Positions 1 through 8,264 of a stretch of 64,000 bases of DNA are shown here, piece by piece. Source of the DNA: Alphaproteobacteria bacterium (GTDB taxonomy: Bacteria > Pseudomonadota > Alphaproteobacteria > RF32 > CAG-239); contig JAFUSA010000019.1 of the NCBI GenBank assembly GCA_017480745.1, forward strand, positions 60,956 through 124,955, given 5' to 3'. The notes below the pieces were generated by a model. That model made no database searches, was not told where the DNA came from, and was given only the letters and a program-made list of their open reading frames with translations. The position numbers were made by a program, and so were the translations under genes. The number at the start of each line of letters is the position of its first letter. Within the stretch, counting starts at the first letter, position 1.

Positions 1-1
1 A

Positions 2-571
2 GAAATTGTTAAAGATGAGTTGAACGTAAAACAAGTTAAATTTGACAATAATTTAGCCAATTATGCCAGCAAAAACATCTATCTTTATACTCCTCTGCTG
101 GGAAAAACTTTGGGCAAAGATATGGGACCGGTTATGGCGGCATATAAGCAAGGCGCATGGCAGTTAAATACTGATGGCACTTTGGAAATTGGAGGTAAAA
201 CACTTACTTCTGATTTGTTTGAAGTTCGTTTAGAAATGAAAGAAGGTGTTGCCGGATTGGCTTTTGCCGATAACCGCGCAGTGTTGACTTTGGATACTAA
301 TGTTACAGACGAGCTTAAGCGTGAAGGTATGGCGCGCGACTTTGTGCGTTTGGTGCAAACTTTGCGCAAGGATAAAGACTTTAACATTTCCGACCGCATA
401 GAACTTTGCTACCAAACCAATAATGAAGAATTGGCAAAAGCACTGGATGAAAATTCTGCCTATATTGCCGAACAAGTTTTGGCGGTTAAAGTTTTGCCAA
501 ATTGCGCTGAGGGTGGCACCGAAGGCGAAATTGAAGGTGCCAGTGTTACCTACAACGCCAAAGTAGCGTAA
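2..571 (+). CDS. ileS: Isoleucyl-tRNA synthetase, C-terminal fragment (runs off left edge)
   Basis: The reading frame is open from base 2 to the TAA at 569-571 and has no start codon of its own, so this is the last 189 codons of a longer gene. The sequence matches the C-terminal region of IleS after the anticodon-binding domain, with LKREGMARDFVRLVQTLRKD as the clearest landmark. IleS charges tRNA-Ile in the cytoplasm. The typical bacterial C-terminal zinc cluster is absent, as in IleS forms ending in a DUF5915-like domain. Family assignment is by remembered similarity. The catalytic domain lies outside the window. Confidence 0.85.
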   Translation, partial: EIVKDELNVKQVKFDNNLANYASKNIYLYTPLLGKTLGKDMGPVMAAYKQGAWQLNTDGTLEIGGKTLTSDLFEVRLEMKEGVAGLAFADNRAVLTLDTNVTDELKREGMARDFVRLVQTLRKDKDFNISDRIELCYQTNNEELAKALDENSAYIAEQVLAVKVLPNCAEGGTEGEIEGASVTYNAKVA

Positions 572-591
572 TTTCTGCTTTTTCTGAATTT

Positions 592-616
592 CCGCCAATG
601 TATTATACATTGGCGG
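592..616. terminator. Bidirectional terminator hairpin between ileS and prepilin P1
   Basis: A perfect 11-bp inverted repeat (592-602 with 606-616, loop TTA) lies 20 nt after the ileS stop and 33 nt beyond the end of the convergent prepilin gene. T-rich sequence flanks it on both sides, so it can serve either transcript. Confidence 0.75.
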
Positions 617-649
617 ATTTAGTTTGAATATAATAACTTTGAATATATT

Positions 650-1270
650 TTAGTAGAATTTAAACCAAATGGTATTGCTGCCACTTATACAAGCATTTGT
701 TGCAATATTAATCGGCATTGGTATTGATAATTTAGATCCTCCTAAACATGCAGTTGCCATATTAGTACCTATCATTCCCTTGCAACCAGTATATTGATTC
801 CGATTGTAAGAATTTATCCCCATAGCAAATAACCCAGAATCAGAACTCCAATCATAGCTTGCAATCGCAATACAAGCTTCCTCCGGTATATCTCTGATGG
901 TTATAGAAAATGCTTTATAATCAGAGTATTTCTCCTTCTCTGCCCAAGCAACTTCAAAATATCCGTCAAATGAATGTTTAATAAACCCATCCTCATCAAA
1001 TTTCATTCCGTTCGGTAGTAAATGAGCTTTTTCAAATACATTCTTGTTCATTTTACTCCAACCAACATGATAATAGCTTGGTTGGTTATGAAAAAAAATA
1101 CGAACATTTTGCGAAATATGTGTAATCTGTTCTATGGTCTTGTTAATCTTTATTTTCATCATTGCTTTAGAATAGCCGGCGATACCACCAACACTAAGCA
1201 CTCCGATAATAGCCAATACTCCCAGAATTTCTATCATTGAACGTCCGCTTTGATGAGTATAATTTTTCAT
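650..1270 (-). CDS. Type IV prepilin-like protein P1 (leader subtype B)
   Basis: This 206-residue secreted pilin-type protein is anchored by an N-terminal hydrophobic helix. A 9-residue propeptide (MKNYTHQSG) precedes RSMIEILGVLAIIG. Gly at -1 and Glu at +5 form the prepilin-peptidase site, and about 20 hydrophobic residues follow. The mature part has the family landmark EACIAIASYDW and a second Cys near the C-terminus (ATNACISG), a likely disulfide pair as in PilS-type major pilins. It has the shortest propeptide of the ten copies and no palindromic insert. The start is fixed by AAGGAAG eight bases upstream. It is a single-gene unit behind leader L1, with no pilus assembly genes nearby. Confidence 0.88.
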   Translation of the reverse strand: MKNYTHQSGRSMIEILGVLAIIGVLSVGGIAGYSKAMMKIKINKTIEQITHISQNVRIFFHNQPSYYHVGWSKMNKNVFEKAHLLPNGMKFDEDGFIKHSFDGYFEVAWAEKEKYSDYKAFSITIRDIPEEACIAIASYDWSSDSGLFAMGINSYNRNQYTGCKGMIGTNMATACLGGSKLSIPMPINIATNACISGSNTIWFKFY

Positions 1271-1284
1271 AGTAAACTTCCTTT

Positions 1285-1522
1285 CGTAAAAATTATTATT
1301 AAAGACTAAAAGACAACCACCTAATGAGGTGGCTGGAAGCTCACAACTATCTATAACAATAGCGTTGCATATTCAGCACATAACTTTATTTTGCAACCTT
1401 CCAACCATAAACAGCCGGAAGAATTTTAACGTCATTCAAGACGGTTATAGAGAGGCTGTGAGACCCCAGATGAATTTTACCTCATCATATTTTTATAATA
1501 CCATAAAATTCGCGAATGTCAA
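1285..1522 (-). promoter_or_regulatory. Promoter and structured leader RNA L1 (subtype B) of prepilin P1
   Basis: The promoter is TTGACA (1517-1522), 16 nt, TATTAT (1495-1500). Reading on the minus strand, the leader has GATGA/TCATC, then CTCACA pairing with TGTGAG, CTATAAC pairing with GTTATAG, CGTC/GACG, CTTCCGGC/GTTGGAAG and GTTGCA/TGCAAC. A CCACCT-CATT-AGGTGG hairpin (1317-1332) with T residues after it lies just before the Shine-Dalgarno sequence. The other nine leaders show the same helices with compensatory changes. Function unknown; a cis-acting attenuator is my best guess. Confidence 0.8.
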
Positions 1523-1548
1523 ATATTTTTTGTCAGTGCATTAAAAAA

Positions 1549-1566
1549 CCCCGTATTTATACGGGG
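1549..1566 (-). terminator. Intrinsic terminator downstream of the DUF378 gene
   Basis: CCCCGTAT (1549-1556) pairs with ATACGGGG (1559-1566). On the minus strand it is followed by a run of T. It separates the DUF378 transcript from the promoter of leader L1. The 117 bases between this hairpin and the DUF378 stop show nothing else I can name. Confidence 0.75.
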
Positions 1567-1683
1567 GTAAATGTTATGACGTTATAATAACGCTACTCTG
1601 CACTGAATATGCGGTCAAATCAAAAAGTTTATAGTGTTGATAATACAACCTGTTTATTAGTTGATATCTATACTATAATATAT

Positions 1684-1869
1684 TTATCTCATTAAGTATG
1701 CATAAGCCGTGTAACAAGCGGCAATCCCAACAAGAATATAAACAATTGAAGCGACAATCGGTGCAAAGGCAAAAATAAATTGCACTAAGTTAAAATCGAA
1801 AGCTCCTACTAACCCCCAATTCAAACCGCCGATAATAGTTAACAATAAAGCAGTCTTATCCCAAAACAT
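1684..1869 (-). CDS. DUF378 family small membrane protein
   Basis: A 61-residue protein with two predicted membrane helices (about residues 5-25 and 33-57). TIIGGLNWGLVGAF is the signature of the DUF378 family. Its function is not established; the family consists of very small inner-membrane proteins. An AAGGAG sequence 7 nt upstream supports the start. It is monocistronic and lies between two prepilin units with which it shows no relationship. Confidence 0.85.
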   Translation of the reverse strand: MFWDKTALLLTIIGGLNWGLVGAFDFNLVQFIFAFAPIVASIVYILVGIAACYTAYAYLMR

Positions 1870-2039
1870 TATCTTTCTCCTTAATTTAACTCAGGTCATA
1901 TAACCTGCATACCAATTAGATAATAGCCATCTCTAAAATTACAACAGCCGAAAGAAAAAATAATTGTTTTACATGGAAATTTACTATTTTTCTACAAATC
2001 TCCAAGTAATAGAAACTTTATTACTCACACTACAAATGC

Positions 2040-2753
2040 TTATTCATAATACAATGTAAAGGCATTGGTGTCAGCGCACCAATTTGTTGCAACATCAATA
2101 GAAACAGGCATAGAAGTTGAACTATAAAGATTAGCTTTATTTCCAGTTGTAGCCGCGGAATGAGAACCTAACATCAAACCAACAACTCCTGCGCTTACAG
2201 AACTCCAATCCTGAGTTACTAAATCAACACAAGCCTCTTGAGGTATTCCTCGCAATCTAATGGCAAATATCGCACCACTTCCTTGTATATTAATTTCCCC
2301 GCCAAATAAATTTCCCATGCCATTAATAGGTTTGTTAGCTGTATTATTAATTGCCAAAGGGTCCTCAGACCTAAAAGAAGAATCTATCATATCATCAGAA
2401 ACTAATTTAGCCTTTCTTATTATATGAGCTCCCTCACAAGGTTTATTATTACTTCCTGCCAACACACCCCAACAAGCCCCTTCACTATTAAGGCTGCTAT
2501 ATCTTGTTGAACTGGGTTGATTGGCAAAAAACGAACGAATATTTTGTGATGTAATAGTAATTTGTTCAATAGTTTTATTAATTCTGTACTTCATCATTGC
2601 TTTTGAATATCCGGCGATTCCGCCAACGGATAACACACCGATGATAGCCAACACGCCCAACATTTCTATCATAGAGCGTCCGGTTTGTGCATTTTTTGTA
2701 TCAATTACGAGTGCAGTGCGACAATTTATATTTTTAATTTCTAAGTTTTTCAT
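2040..2753 (-). CDS. Type IV prepilin-like protein P2 (leader subtype B)
   Basis: A 237-residue prepilin. The 25-residue propeptide ends at TG|RSMIEMLG, with Gly -1 and Glu +5, followed by the shared hydrophobic helix and KYRINKTIEQIT. The pilin body carries QEACVDLVTQDW and a late Cys (ATNWCADT), consistent with one conserved disulfide. Within the propeptide, INCRTALVIDTK is encoded by DNA resembling a decayed copy of the palindrome found in P8. An AAGGAAG site eight bases before ATG sets the start. It is a single-gene unit behind leader L2. Variable central segments distinguish it from its paralogues; I cannot say whether it is a filament subunit or a minor pilin or adhesin. Confidence 0.88.
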   Translation of the reverse strand: MKNLEIKNINCRTALVIDTKNAQTGRSMIEMLGVLAIIGVLSVGGIAGYSKAMMKYRINKTIEQITITSQNIRSFFANQPSSTRYSSLNSEGACWGVLAGSNNKPCEGAHIIRKAKLVSDDMIDSSFRSEDPLAINNTANKPINGMGNLFGGEINIQGSGAIFAIRLRGIPQEACVDLVTQDWSSVSAGVVGLMLGSHSAATTGNKANLYSSTSMPVSIDVATNWCADTNAFTLYYE

Positions 2754-2770
2754 AATAGACTTCCTTTCAT

Positions 2771-2996
2771 TTAATTAATTCACCAACAAGACATAACCGC
2801 CCGATAAGGGCGGCCGGAAGTTCACAACTATCCAAATTAAATAGTGTAGCCTATTGGAGTTCTCTTATTCAGCTACCTTCCAGCCGACACTGGAAACATT
2901 TAACGTCTATAAAAGACGAATTTGGAGAGGTTGTGACACCTCAGACAAGTCACCTCATCATGCTTTTTATTATATAACATAAAATATAAAAGTCAA
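2771..2996 (-). promoter_or_regulatory. Promoter and structured leader RNA L2 (subtype B) of prepilin P2
   Basis: TTGACT (2991-2996), 16 nt, TATAAT (2969-2974). Minus-strand helices: TCACAA with TTGTGA, CCAAATT with AATTTGG, GTCT/AGAC, TTCCAG/CTGGAA and GTAGC/GCTAC. The terminal hairpin is CCGCCC/GGGCGG (2797-2813). TTCCAG/CTGGAA replaces the TTCCGAC/GTCGGAA seen in sister copies, which is a compensatory change. Confidence 0.8.
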
Positions 2997-3054
2997 GCAT
3001 CTTTTGCAAAAGTGCTCAAACCTTTGCATTTAGCACCGAAAACACAGATTATTT

Positions 3055-5505
3055 CTATTCTTCAAGCGGTGTATCGTTTGCTTCGTGAATAACCACTTGT
3101 TGGAACGGAATCTCAATATTTTCCTCAATAAAGCGCTGATTTATACGATAACGCAAATCACTCGGTACAGTCCAACCTTTATAAATATCGTTCACATAGC
3201 AGCGCAGCTCAAAATCCAAACTGCTGGCCCCAAAATCTTTAAACAAAACATACGGAGCCGGATTTTTCATTACCGCTTTATGCTCGGCAGCACACTGCAA
3301 GAGAATTTTCGTAACTTTTTCAACATCGCTGCCGTATGCCACTCCAACCGCCACACTCTGACGTGATACATTATCGCCGTGTGTTTTATTTACTACGGTG
3401 GAAGAAATCAAAGTTGCGTTCGGAATAATCACACTTGTTTTATCAAAGCTTAACAGCTCGGTAGAGCGAATATTGATTTGTTTAATAGTGCCCTCAACTC
3501 CGCTCAAAACAACCCAATCACCTACCTTAAACGGCCGCTCTAACAAAATGATAATACCAGCCACCAAATTCTTTATGGCATCTTGCAAACCAAAACCGAT
3601 ACCAACCGATAACGCACCGGCGATGAATGCTAAGCTGGTTAAATCAATCCCCACCGCAATTATTGCCAACAATGTTGAAATAATAAAACCGACAAAACCG
3701 ACACCGGAAATAAGCGAGTGTCTTATACCATCGTCCATATCTATTTTAGAGAGCACATTTTCTGCCAAACGTTTTTTAATTATTCGCACAAAAGTAAGCG
3801 ACACAAAAAACACCACAATTCCCATAGCAATGGCAATTAGCGATATCTGGATGCCTCCGATTTTGAATCCGAACAACAGCTTTTTAACTAACTGTAAAAT
3901 AAAATCTGCCGGCAAACCCCACAAATTCAGCAAAATAAAAATCAACACCAACAACATTGTCGGATTAACTATGGTGCGTAACCAAAAATCTATCTTATTC
4001 AGTGAACGTTTGTTGCGAAAATGTCGCATCCATGGTCCGGCATAAATAATTCTACGCACAATTTCAATCACCGAGCGGCGAGCAACTTCAAACAATCCGC
4101 ATAGTATTAATGACATAATTAAGTGATTGAAAATAAACAATGATAATTCTGGATATCCGAATAACGAAAGCGCAAACACACCTATGCAGAACAAATTACT
4201 AAACAAAATCAACTTTACGCCGTTGTTAACGTTCATGTCATAATCATCAGAACTTTCTTCCGCATCTGTGGCAGAAGTTGAACTATCCTCAAAAGAAATT
4301 CTCGCTAACCACATCAGGAAAAAAGCTTTGATTGCACAGGATATAATCATCACAAAATAAATTGTTTCAGTTGAATATTGTTCGCGCTGCGCTACAATTA
4401 CCTGAAAAGTAGCTATTGCATTGATGATAATAAACAAAAAAATCATTCGGGTGAATTTAACCGCTTTTTCCGTTGCAATATTAACCAAGCGCCACTGCGG
4501 ATAATACGGAGCAAACGTAACACGAGAAACGGTTGCTTCGGCAATGGCCAGCAAACTGATATAAGCGGCCGTCATCAAAACAGTATTAAGCATAGTTTCC
4601 CCGAATATTTGGGTACTGACCATCCATAAAATACATCCGCCGACTAAAAAGGCAAAAATAAGTCCGCGAGCTACCGCCACAGCAATAGCAGCCACAACCT
4701 TGCGGTTAAAATGCGGAACGGCAATATCCGAACGATACCCCCAGTTACGCAAAATTAAACGTCGTAAAAACACAGCCAAAGCAAGAGCTACCACCAAAAT
4801 AACAAACATTGTAAACACACTGAACAGAGCGTATGAACGTTCCTCGTTTGGCAGATTTTGGTACCATACCACCGGTGATTTTACTGCATCCCAAAAGAAA
4901 ATAATATATGCTTTTACACCGTTGAAAAACACCAGCGGATTTATAAACGCCGACTGCTTAGTAATTAAATCGCCATAAATTTTTTGGCTCCGCACATTCA
5001 AAATTTGCACCGTCAGTTCTTCTATTTGAATAACCAGCAAATCGGCTTCTTTCAACATTCTGTCATGCACGGAAAGCTTTTGCGACAGTTCTTCACGTTG
5101 CTTTGTTATGGCTTCGTCTTCCGATTCTCCATCTTTCGGCCCCTCACCCAAGGCATCTAATTGTTTTTGAATAAATTTAACCTCTTTTTCCAAAATTTTA
5201 CGGTTTTCACTTATTTCTGCTTCTTTGGTAGTCAGATAAGAGGTGTATTCGTCTATGGTTTCACGCGCAACGGAATCATTTTTCAGATCATCTTTAATTT
5301 CTGCCATTCTACTGTTTATAGTCGTAAAATCAATAATCTGCAAACTGTCATCCGAACCGGTATCCAAAACACCATTTTGCTCGACAATAGGTTTTCTTTG
5401 TGGCAGAGCCATATCTTTATCGGCGGCAAAACAAACAGATTGCCCAACCAATAAACAACCGATTATCAATACAAAAGAGAAAAATTTATTCGCTGAAAAT
5501 TTCAT
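3055..5505 (-). CDS. MscS-family mechanosensitive channel, large MscK-like form
   Basis: An 816-residue inner-membrane channel that should release solutes on hypo-osmotic shock. A signal peptide (about residues 1-27, ending SVCFAADK) is followed by a periplasmic coiled-coil region (about 60-180), many membrane helices (about 220-640) and the MscS core. The pore helix ALSVGIGFGLQDAIKNLVAG and LLERPFKVGDWV of the beta domain are clear. It starts 9 nt after the asd-like stop and has AGGATT upstream, so the two genes probably form an operon. The long N-terminal part resembles MscK/YbdG-type expanded channels; exact subfamily uncertain. Confidence 0.88.
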   Translation of the reverse strand: MKFSANKFFSFVLIIGCLLVGQSVCFAADKDMALPQRKPIVEQNGVLDTGSDDSLQIIDFTTINSRMAEIKDDLKNDSVARETIDEYTSYLTTKEAEISENRKILEKEVKFIQKQLDALGEGPKDGESEDEAITKQREELSQKLSVHDRMLKEADLLVIQIEELTVQILNVRSQKIYGDLITKQSAFINPLVFFNGVKAYIIFFWDAVKSPVVWYQNLPNEERSYALFSVFTMFVILVVALALAVFLRRLILRNWGYRSDIAVPHFNRKVVAAIAVAVARGLIFAFLVGGCILWMVSTQIFGETMLNTVLMTAAYISLLAIAEATVSRVTFAPYYPQWRLVNIATEKAVKFTRMIFLFIIINAIATFQVIVAQREQYSTETIYFVMIISCAIKAFFLMWLARISFEDSSTSATDAEESSDDYDMNVNNGVKLILFSNLFCIGVFALSLFGYPELSLFIFNHLIMSLILCGLFEVARRSVIEIVRRIIYAGPWMRHFRNKRSLNKIDFWLRTIVNPTMLLVLIFILLNLWGLPADFILQLVKKLLFGFKIGGIQISLIAIAMGIVVFFVSLTFVRIIKKRLAENVLSKIDMDDGIRHSLISGVGFVGFIISTLLAIIAVGIDLTSLAFIAGALSVGIGFGLQDAIKNLVAGIIILLERPFKVGDWVVLSGVEGTIKQINIRSTELLSFDKTSVIIPNATLISSTVVNKTHGDNVSRQSVAVGVAYGSDVEKVTKILLQCAAEHKAVMKNPAPYVLFKDFGASSLDFELRCYVNDIYKGWTVPSDLRYRINQRFIEENIEIPFQQVVIHEANDTPLEE

Positions 5506-5514
5506 ACTAAAATC

Positions 5515-6519
5515 CTATTTTTTCAATACTTTTTGCAATATATTAAAGGCGTTTTGGGTGCTGGCGGCTTTCAAATCATCGGCCACACACCAAAAACTAA
5601 ATCCGTTTTCAACAGAAACATCTTGACGTAAGCGGCTGACATAAACATCACTTTCTCCCTGCACATCGTTCAACGAAACATAACCGCAGTCAACATGTTT
5701 ATCAAAAACCACAACACCCTTTGTATCGCGCATTAAATTGCGGATTGCATCAACATCAACTTCCTGCTCGCATTCCACATTAACAAATTCTCCTATTCCG
5801 ACAAAAGCCGGAATAACCGCACAATTTGCATGCACTTTAACATCGCCGCCCAAAACTTTTTTAATTTCCACATTCATGATCCATTCTTTTTGAGTTTCAT
5901 CTCCGATAAACTCGCCAACTTGCGGCAAAACATTAAAAGCTATCTGTTTATGAAAAACTTCTTGATCATCAACAATCGGTTCATTCATAAAAATTTTGCG
6001 TGTTTGATTAAACAGCTCATCCATTGCTTCTTTGCCATAAACAGAAGCTGACATATAAGCGTTAATAACAAGACGTTTGATTTTGTTGCTTGCACTTATT
6101 TTTTGCAACGGTTTTAAAAGTTGAGTAACCTGCGGCGACGGAATGGCGATAATTCCTTTTTTGGCGTCGGAAACTTTATCGTCATTTATACCCGATATAA
6201 TCAAAGGAACATCAATATCCGTGGCATATGCGGAAGAACAATCTATAACCATTACATTTTTTGCTGTTGCATGCGGAATATAGCGCTTGGCAACTTCTTC
6301 CGACGTGCAGAAAACGGCTAATTTAACCGCGCTAAAATCAAAATCGCGCAAATCAAAAACATCCATATCAACATCTTCACCATAAGAAACCTGCGTTCCG
6401 AGTGGACTATCTGTATCCACGGCCATAACTTCATCGGCAGCAAAACCATTTTCTTCCAATGTGGTCAATAATTCACGCCCTTGATTATTGTTAACCCCGA
6501 CAACAGCAATTTTTTTCAT
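5515..6519 (-). CDS. Aspartate-semialdehyde dehydrogenase-like protein, catalytic residues lost (Usg-like)
   Basis: A 334-residue protein that aligns along its length with ASADH, including the helix KEAMDELFNQTRKIF and the end of the GxHSExxN segment. The NADP loop GATGxVG reads GVNNNQG. The catalytic-Cys segment PNCST reads IPSPQ. The YQAVSGAG loop reads AYMSASVYG. The RVPVxxGHSE segment reads VIPAFVGIGE, so the substrate-binding Arg and the catalytic His are also gone. It should not act as ASADH in the lysine/threonine pathway. E. coli Usg is a comparable paralogue of unknown role. GAGG upstream of ATG supports the start, and the gene leads an operon with the MscS channel. The role is unknown. 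Confidence 0.8.
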   Translation of the reverse strand: MKKIAVVGVNNNQGRELLTTLEENGFAADEVMAVDTDSPLGTQVSYGEDVDMDVFDLRDFDFSAVKLAVFCTSEEVAKRYIPHATAKNVMVIDCSSAYATDIDVPLIISGINDDKVSDAKKGIIAIPSPQVTQLLKPLQKISASNKIKRLVINAYMSASVYGKEAMDELFNQTRKIFMNEPIVDDQEVFHKQIAFNVLPQVGEFIGDETQKEWIMNVEIKKVLGGDVKVHANCAVIPAFVGIGEFVNVECEQEVDVDAIRNLMRDTKGVVVFDKHVDCGYVSLNDVQGESDVYVSRLRQDVSVENGFSFWCVADDLKAASTQNAFNILQKVLKK

Positions 6520-6651
6520 TTCACAACCTCTTTGTTTTTTAATATAATCCTATTTGTGCCATATTAACGCAAAAAAATTAAAATGCTATAAAAATTTTAC
6601 AGCGATATACAAGTTTATTTTGTTTTTTAGCGTGTTTTGCAAATAAAACAT

Positions 6652-6900
6652 TTGACATTTAATTTTTTTGTGATAGTATGGATTTAGAACTTCGGTTCGG
6701 AGCCTTGATAAGCTCTTGTATAGTACGATACATTTTGTATTGTTAAAGGTTATTGTAATATCTCCGATTAGGTCGGGGTGTCTGCAATGGATGTTCAGAG
6801 CATATAGCTTAAAGATTGCGGAGATCATTTTACTATACATGATTTATCAACTCCCCTGCCGCCGTTTGGCGGTTGTTTTAGTATTTAACCTCTATGATTT
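6652..6900 (+). promoter_or_regulatory. Promoter and structured leader RNA L3 (subtype A) of prepilin P3
   Basis: TTGACA (6652-6657), 16 nt, TAGTAT (6674-6679). The RNA begins with the UUCG hairpin GAACTTCGGTTC (6687-6698). TTGATAA (6705-6711) pairs with TTATCAA (6844-6850), and GTATAGT (6718-6724) pairs with ACTATAC (6832-6838), the latter sitting in a loop closed by ATCAT/ATGAT. Other helices are ACGATACA/TGTATTGT, CTCCGA/TCGGGG and CTGCAAT/ATTGCGG. A CCGCC-GTTT-GGCGG hairpin (6859-6872) precedes the AGGAG at 6901. Confidence 0.83.
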
Positions 6901-6913
6901 AGGAGATAGAATT

Positions 6914-7687
6914 ATGAATAATTTAGAAATAAAAAATATAAAGAGTCATCCCTCGCTGAGCCTTGCAAAGGCGAATGCGTCAAGGGATCTTCAAATTAAT
7001 TTTAATCAAGCGGAAGATGCCTTGACGATTCCTGCGGAATCGAGGCATGACTATAAGTGTGGTTTTGCCACGCAGTCCGGACGCTCTATGATAGAAATGC
7101 TTGGCGTGTTGGCTATTATCGGTGTTTTATCGGTGGGTGGAATCGCCGGATATTCAAAAGCGATGATGAAGTATCGTATTAACAAGACCATTGAACAAAT
7201 CACTTTAATTGCCGGTAATGTGCGTGCCTTTTGGGGACCACAGAAGAATTATATCGGAGTGTGGTGTTATTGCGATGTCTACGGTTGCTCTGGGCAATCT
7301 TCCAACGATGGCTGTCCGATAGTTAAAAAAGCCAAAATATTCCCTGATGATATGATTACCGTAACTGATGGCAAGATTATGTCTATTACCAATCCTTTCG
7401 GTGATGAGGTTAGTTTATATGAAGTAGATAAAGCCAAAAGCGGTGATAAGCAGGCGTTTCTTATTGATTACAGAGGTCTTCCACAAGAAGCATGTATTGA
7501 GTTAGCAACTTATGATTGGAGCAATGCCGGAGCTTCTATAATCACTATCAATGACACCTATAGAAGCAAAACTCCTGCGGATTTAGAAATTGCCACGCAA
7601 TATTGTGATGATGTTTCTGAAATAGTTTTACATTTTGATGTTGATGCCAACTCAACTTTTTGGACTGAACAATTAGGTGAATATTAG
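6914..7687 (+). CDS. Type IV prepilin-like protein P3 (leader subtype A)
   Basis: A 257-residue prepilin. ATG at 6914 is preceded by AGGAG at 6901; the open frame extends further upstream but runs through the leader RNA, so that part is not coding. The propeptide is long (56 residues) and includes AEDALTIPAESRH, encoded by a palindrome also present in P4. Cleavage is expected at SG|RSMIEMLG. The mature N-terminal half (FWGPQKNYIG, CPIVKKAKIFP) is almost identical to P4, then diverges; QEACIELATYDW and ATQYCDD carry the paired cysteines. P4 sits behind a subtype B leader, so the two are mosaic relatives. Confidence 0.88.
   Translation: MNNLEIKNIKSHPSLSLAKANASRDLQINFNQAEDALTIPAESRHDYKCGFATQSGRSMIEMLGVLAIIGVLSVGGIAGYSKAMMKYRINKTIEQITLIAGNVRAFWGPQKNYIGVWCYCDVYGCSGQSSNDGCPIVKKAKIFPDDMITVTDGKIMSITNPFGDEVSLYEVDKAKSGDKQAFLIDYRGLPQEACIELATYDWSNAGASIITINDTYRSKTPADLEIATQYCDDVSEIVLHFDVDANSTFWTEQLGEY
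6944..7072 (+). repeat. Palindromic repeat insert in the P3 propeptide
   Basis: Codons 11-53 of P3 are absent from the short propeptides of other copies. The block 6987-7049 recurs at 12410-12471 in P4. ATGCCT (7017-7022) pairs with AGGCAT (7043-7048) around GATTCC/GGAATC. The first part (CCTCGCTGAG...) looks like another short inverted repeat. The insert stays in frame and lies entirely upstream of the prepilin cleavage site. Confidence 0.65.
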
Positions 7688-7701
7688 GAAATTAAATCCC
7701 G

Positions 7702-7723
7702 TCGGCGCCCTCACAAGCGCCGG
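7702..7723. terminator. Weak hairpin between convergent P3 and trxA
   Basis: TCGGCGC (7702-7708) pairs with GCGCCGG (7717-7723). No strong T run follows on either strand, so termination here is only plausible. Confidence 0.4.
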
Positions 7724-7751
7724 CAGAGTTGTTTAATACCTAAACTAAAGC

Positions 7752-8069
7752 TTACTTATATGATTCAATCCACGATTGAATGTTAGATTGTGTATTCAAA
7801 CCAACTTTGGTATCTACTTGTTTGCCGTCTTTAAACAAAAACATAGTCGGAATACTACGGATACCGAATTGACCGGCTACTTCAGGCGAATCATCAACAT
7901 TCATTTTATAAATGGTAACGCTCTCGCCCATTTCATTATCAATATTTTCCAAAATCGGGCCTAATTGGCGGCACGGACCACACCATTCTGCCCAAAAATC
8001 CACCAAAACCAAACCTTTTGATTTTAATACACTGTCTTCAAATTGGCTATCGGTTAAAGCTTTTGTCAT
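7752..8069 (-). CDS. trxA: Thioredoxin
   Basis: A 105-residue cytoplasmic thioredoxin, the normal length for the family. The redox site is in FWAEWCGPCRQLGPIL, and the cis-proline loop is RSIPTMFLFKDG. It reduces protein disulfides using thioredoxin reductase, which is not in the window. AAGGAG lies 9 nt before the ATG. Monocistronic, and convergent with prepilin P3. Confidence 0.97.
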   Translation of the reverse strand: MTKALTDSQFEDSVLKSKGLVLVDFWAEWCGPCRQLGPILENIDNEMGESVTIYKMNVDDSPEVAGQFGIRSIPTMFLFKDGKQVDTKVGLNTQSNIQSWIESYK

Positions 8070-8264
8070 TTAATTTTCTCCTTTGCTGATTATTATTGCT
8101 CAATATATAGTTTATTTTTGTCATTATTAAAGATTTTATTGCAAAATACAATACTTTTTTCTTATATGGGATGTTTTATGTTGACAACAAATCTTTTTTT
8201 ATGTAACGTGGCATCATAAAATCTATAATTATAACAACGTATTACTAATTTAAAAATTTTTATT

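Noticed and set aside
3398..4045. 215-codon frame on the plus strand opposite the MscS channel
   Set aside because: No ribosome-binding site and it is the complement of a well-supported gene.
6681..6900. Cyclic-di-GMP riboswitch as identity of the leader, given the diguanylate cyclase at 50245-51909
   Set aside because: The conserved bases do not match the type I or II c-di-GMP aptamers as I know them; left as unassigned.
6716..6913. Open frame extending prepilin P3 upstream of ATG 6914
   Set aside because: It runs through the structured leader RNA; the AGGAG at 6901 and the matching starts in sister copies place translation at 6914.
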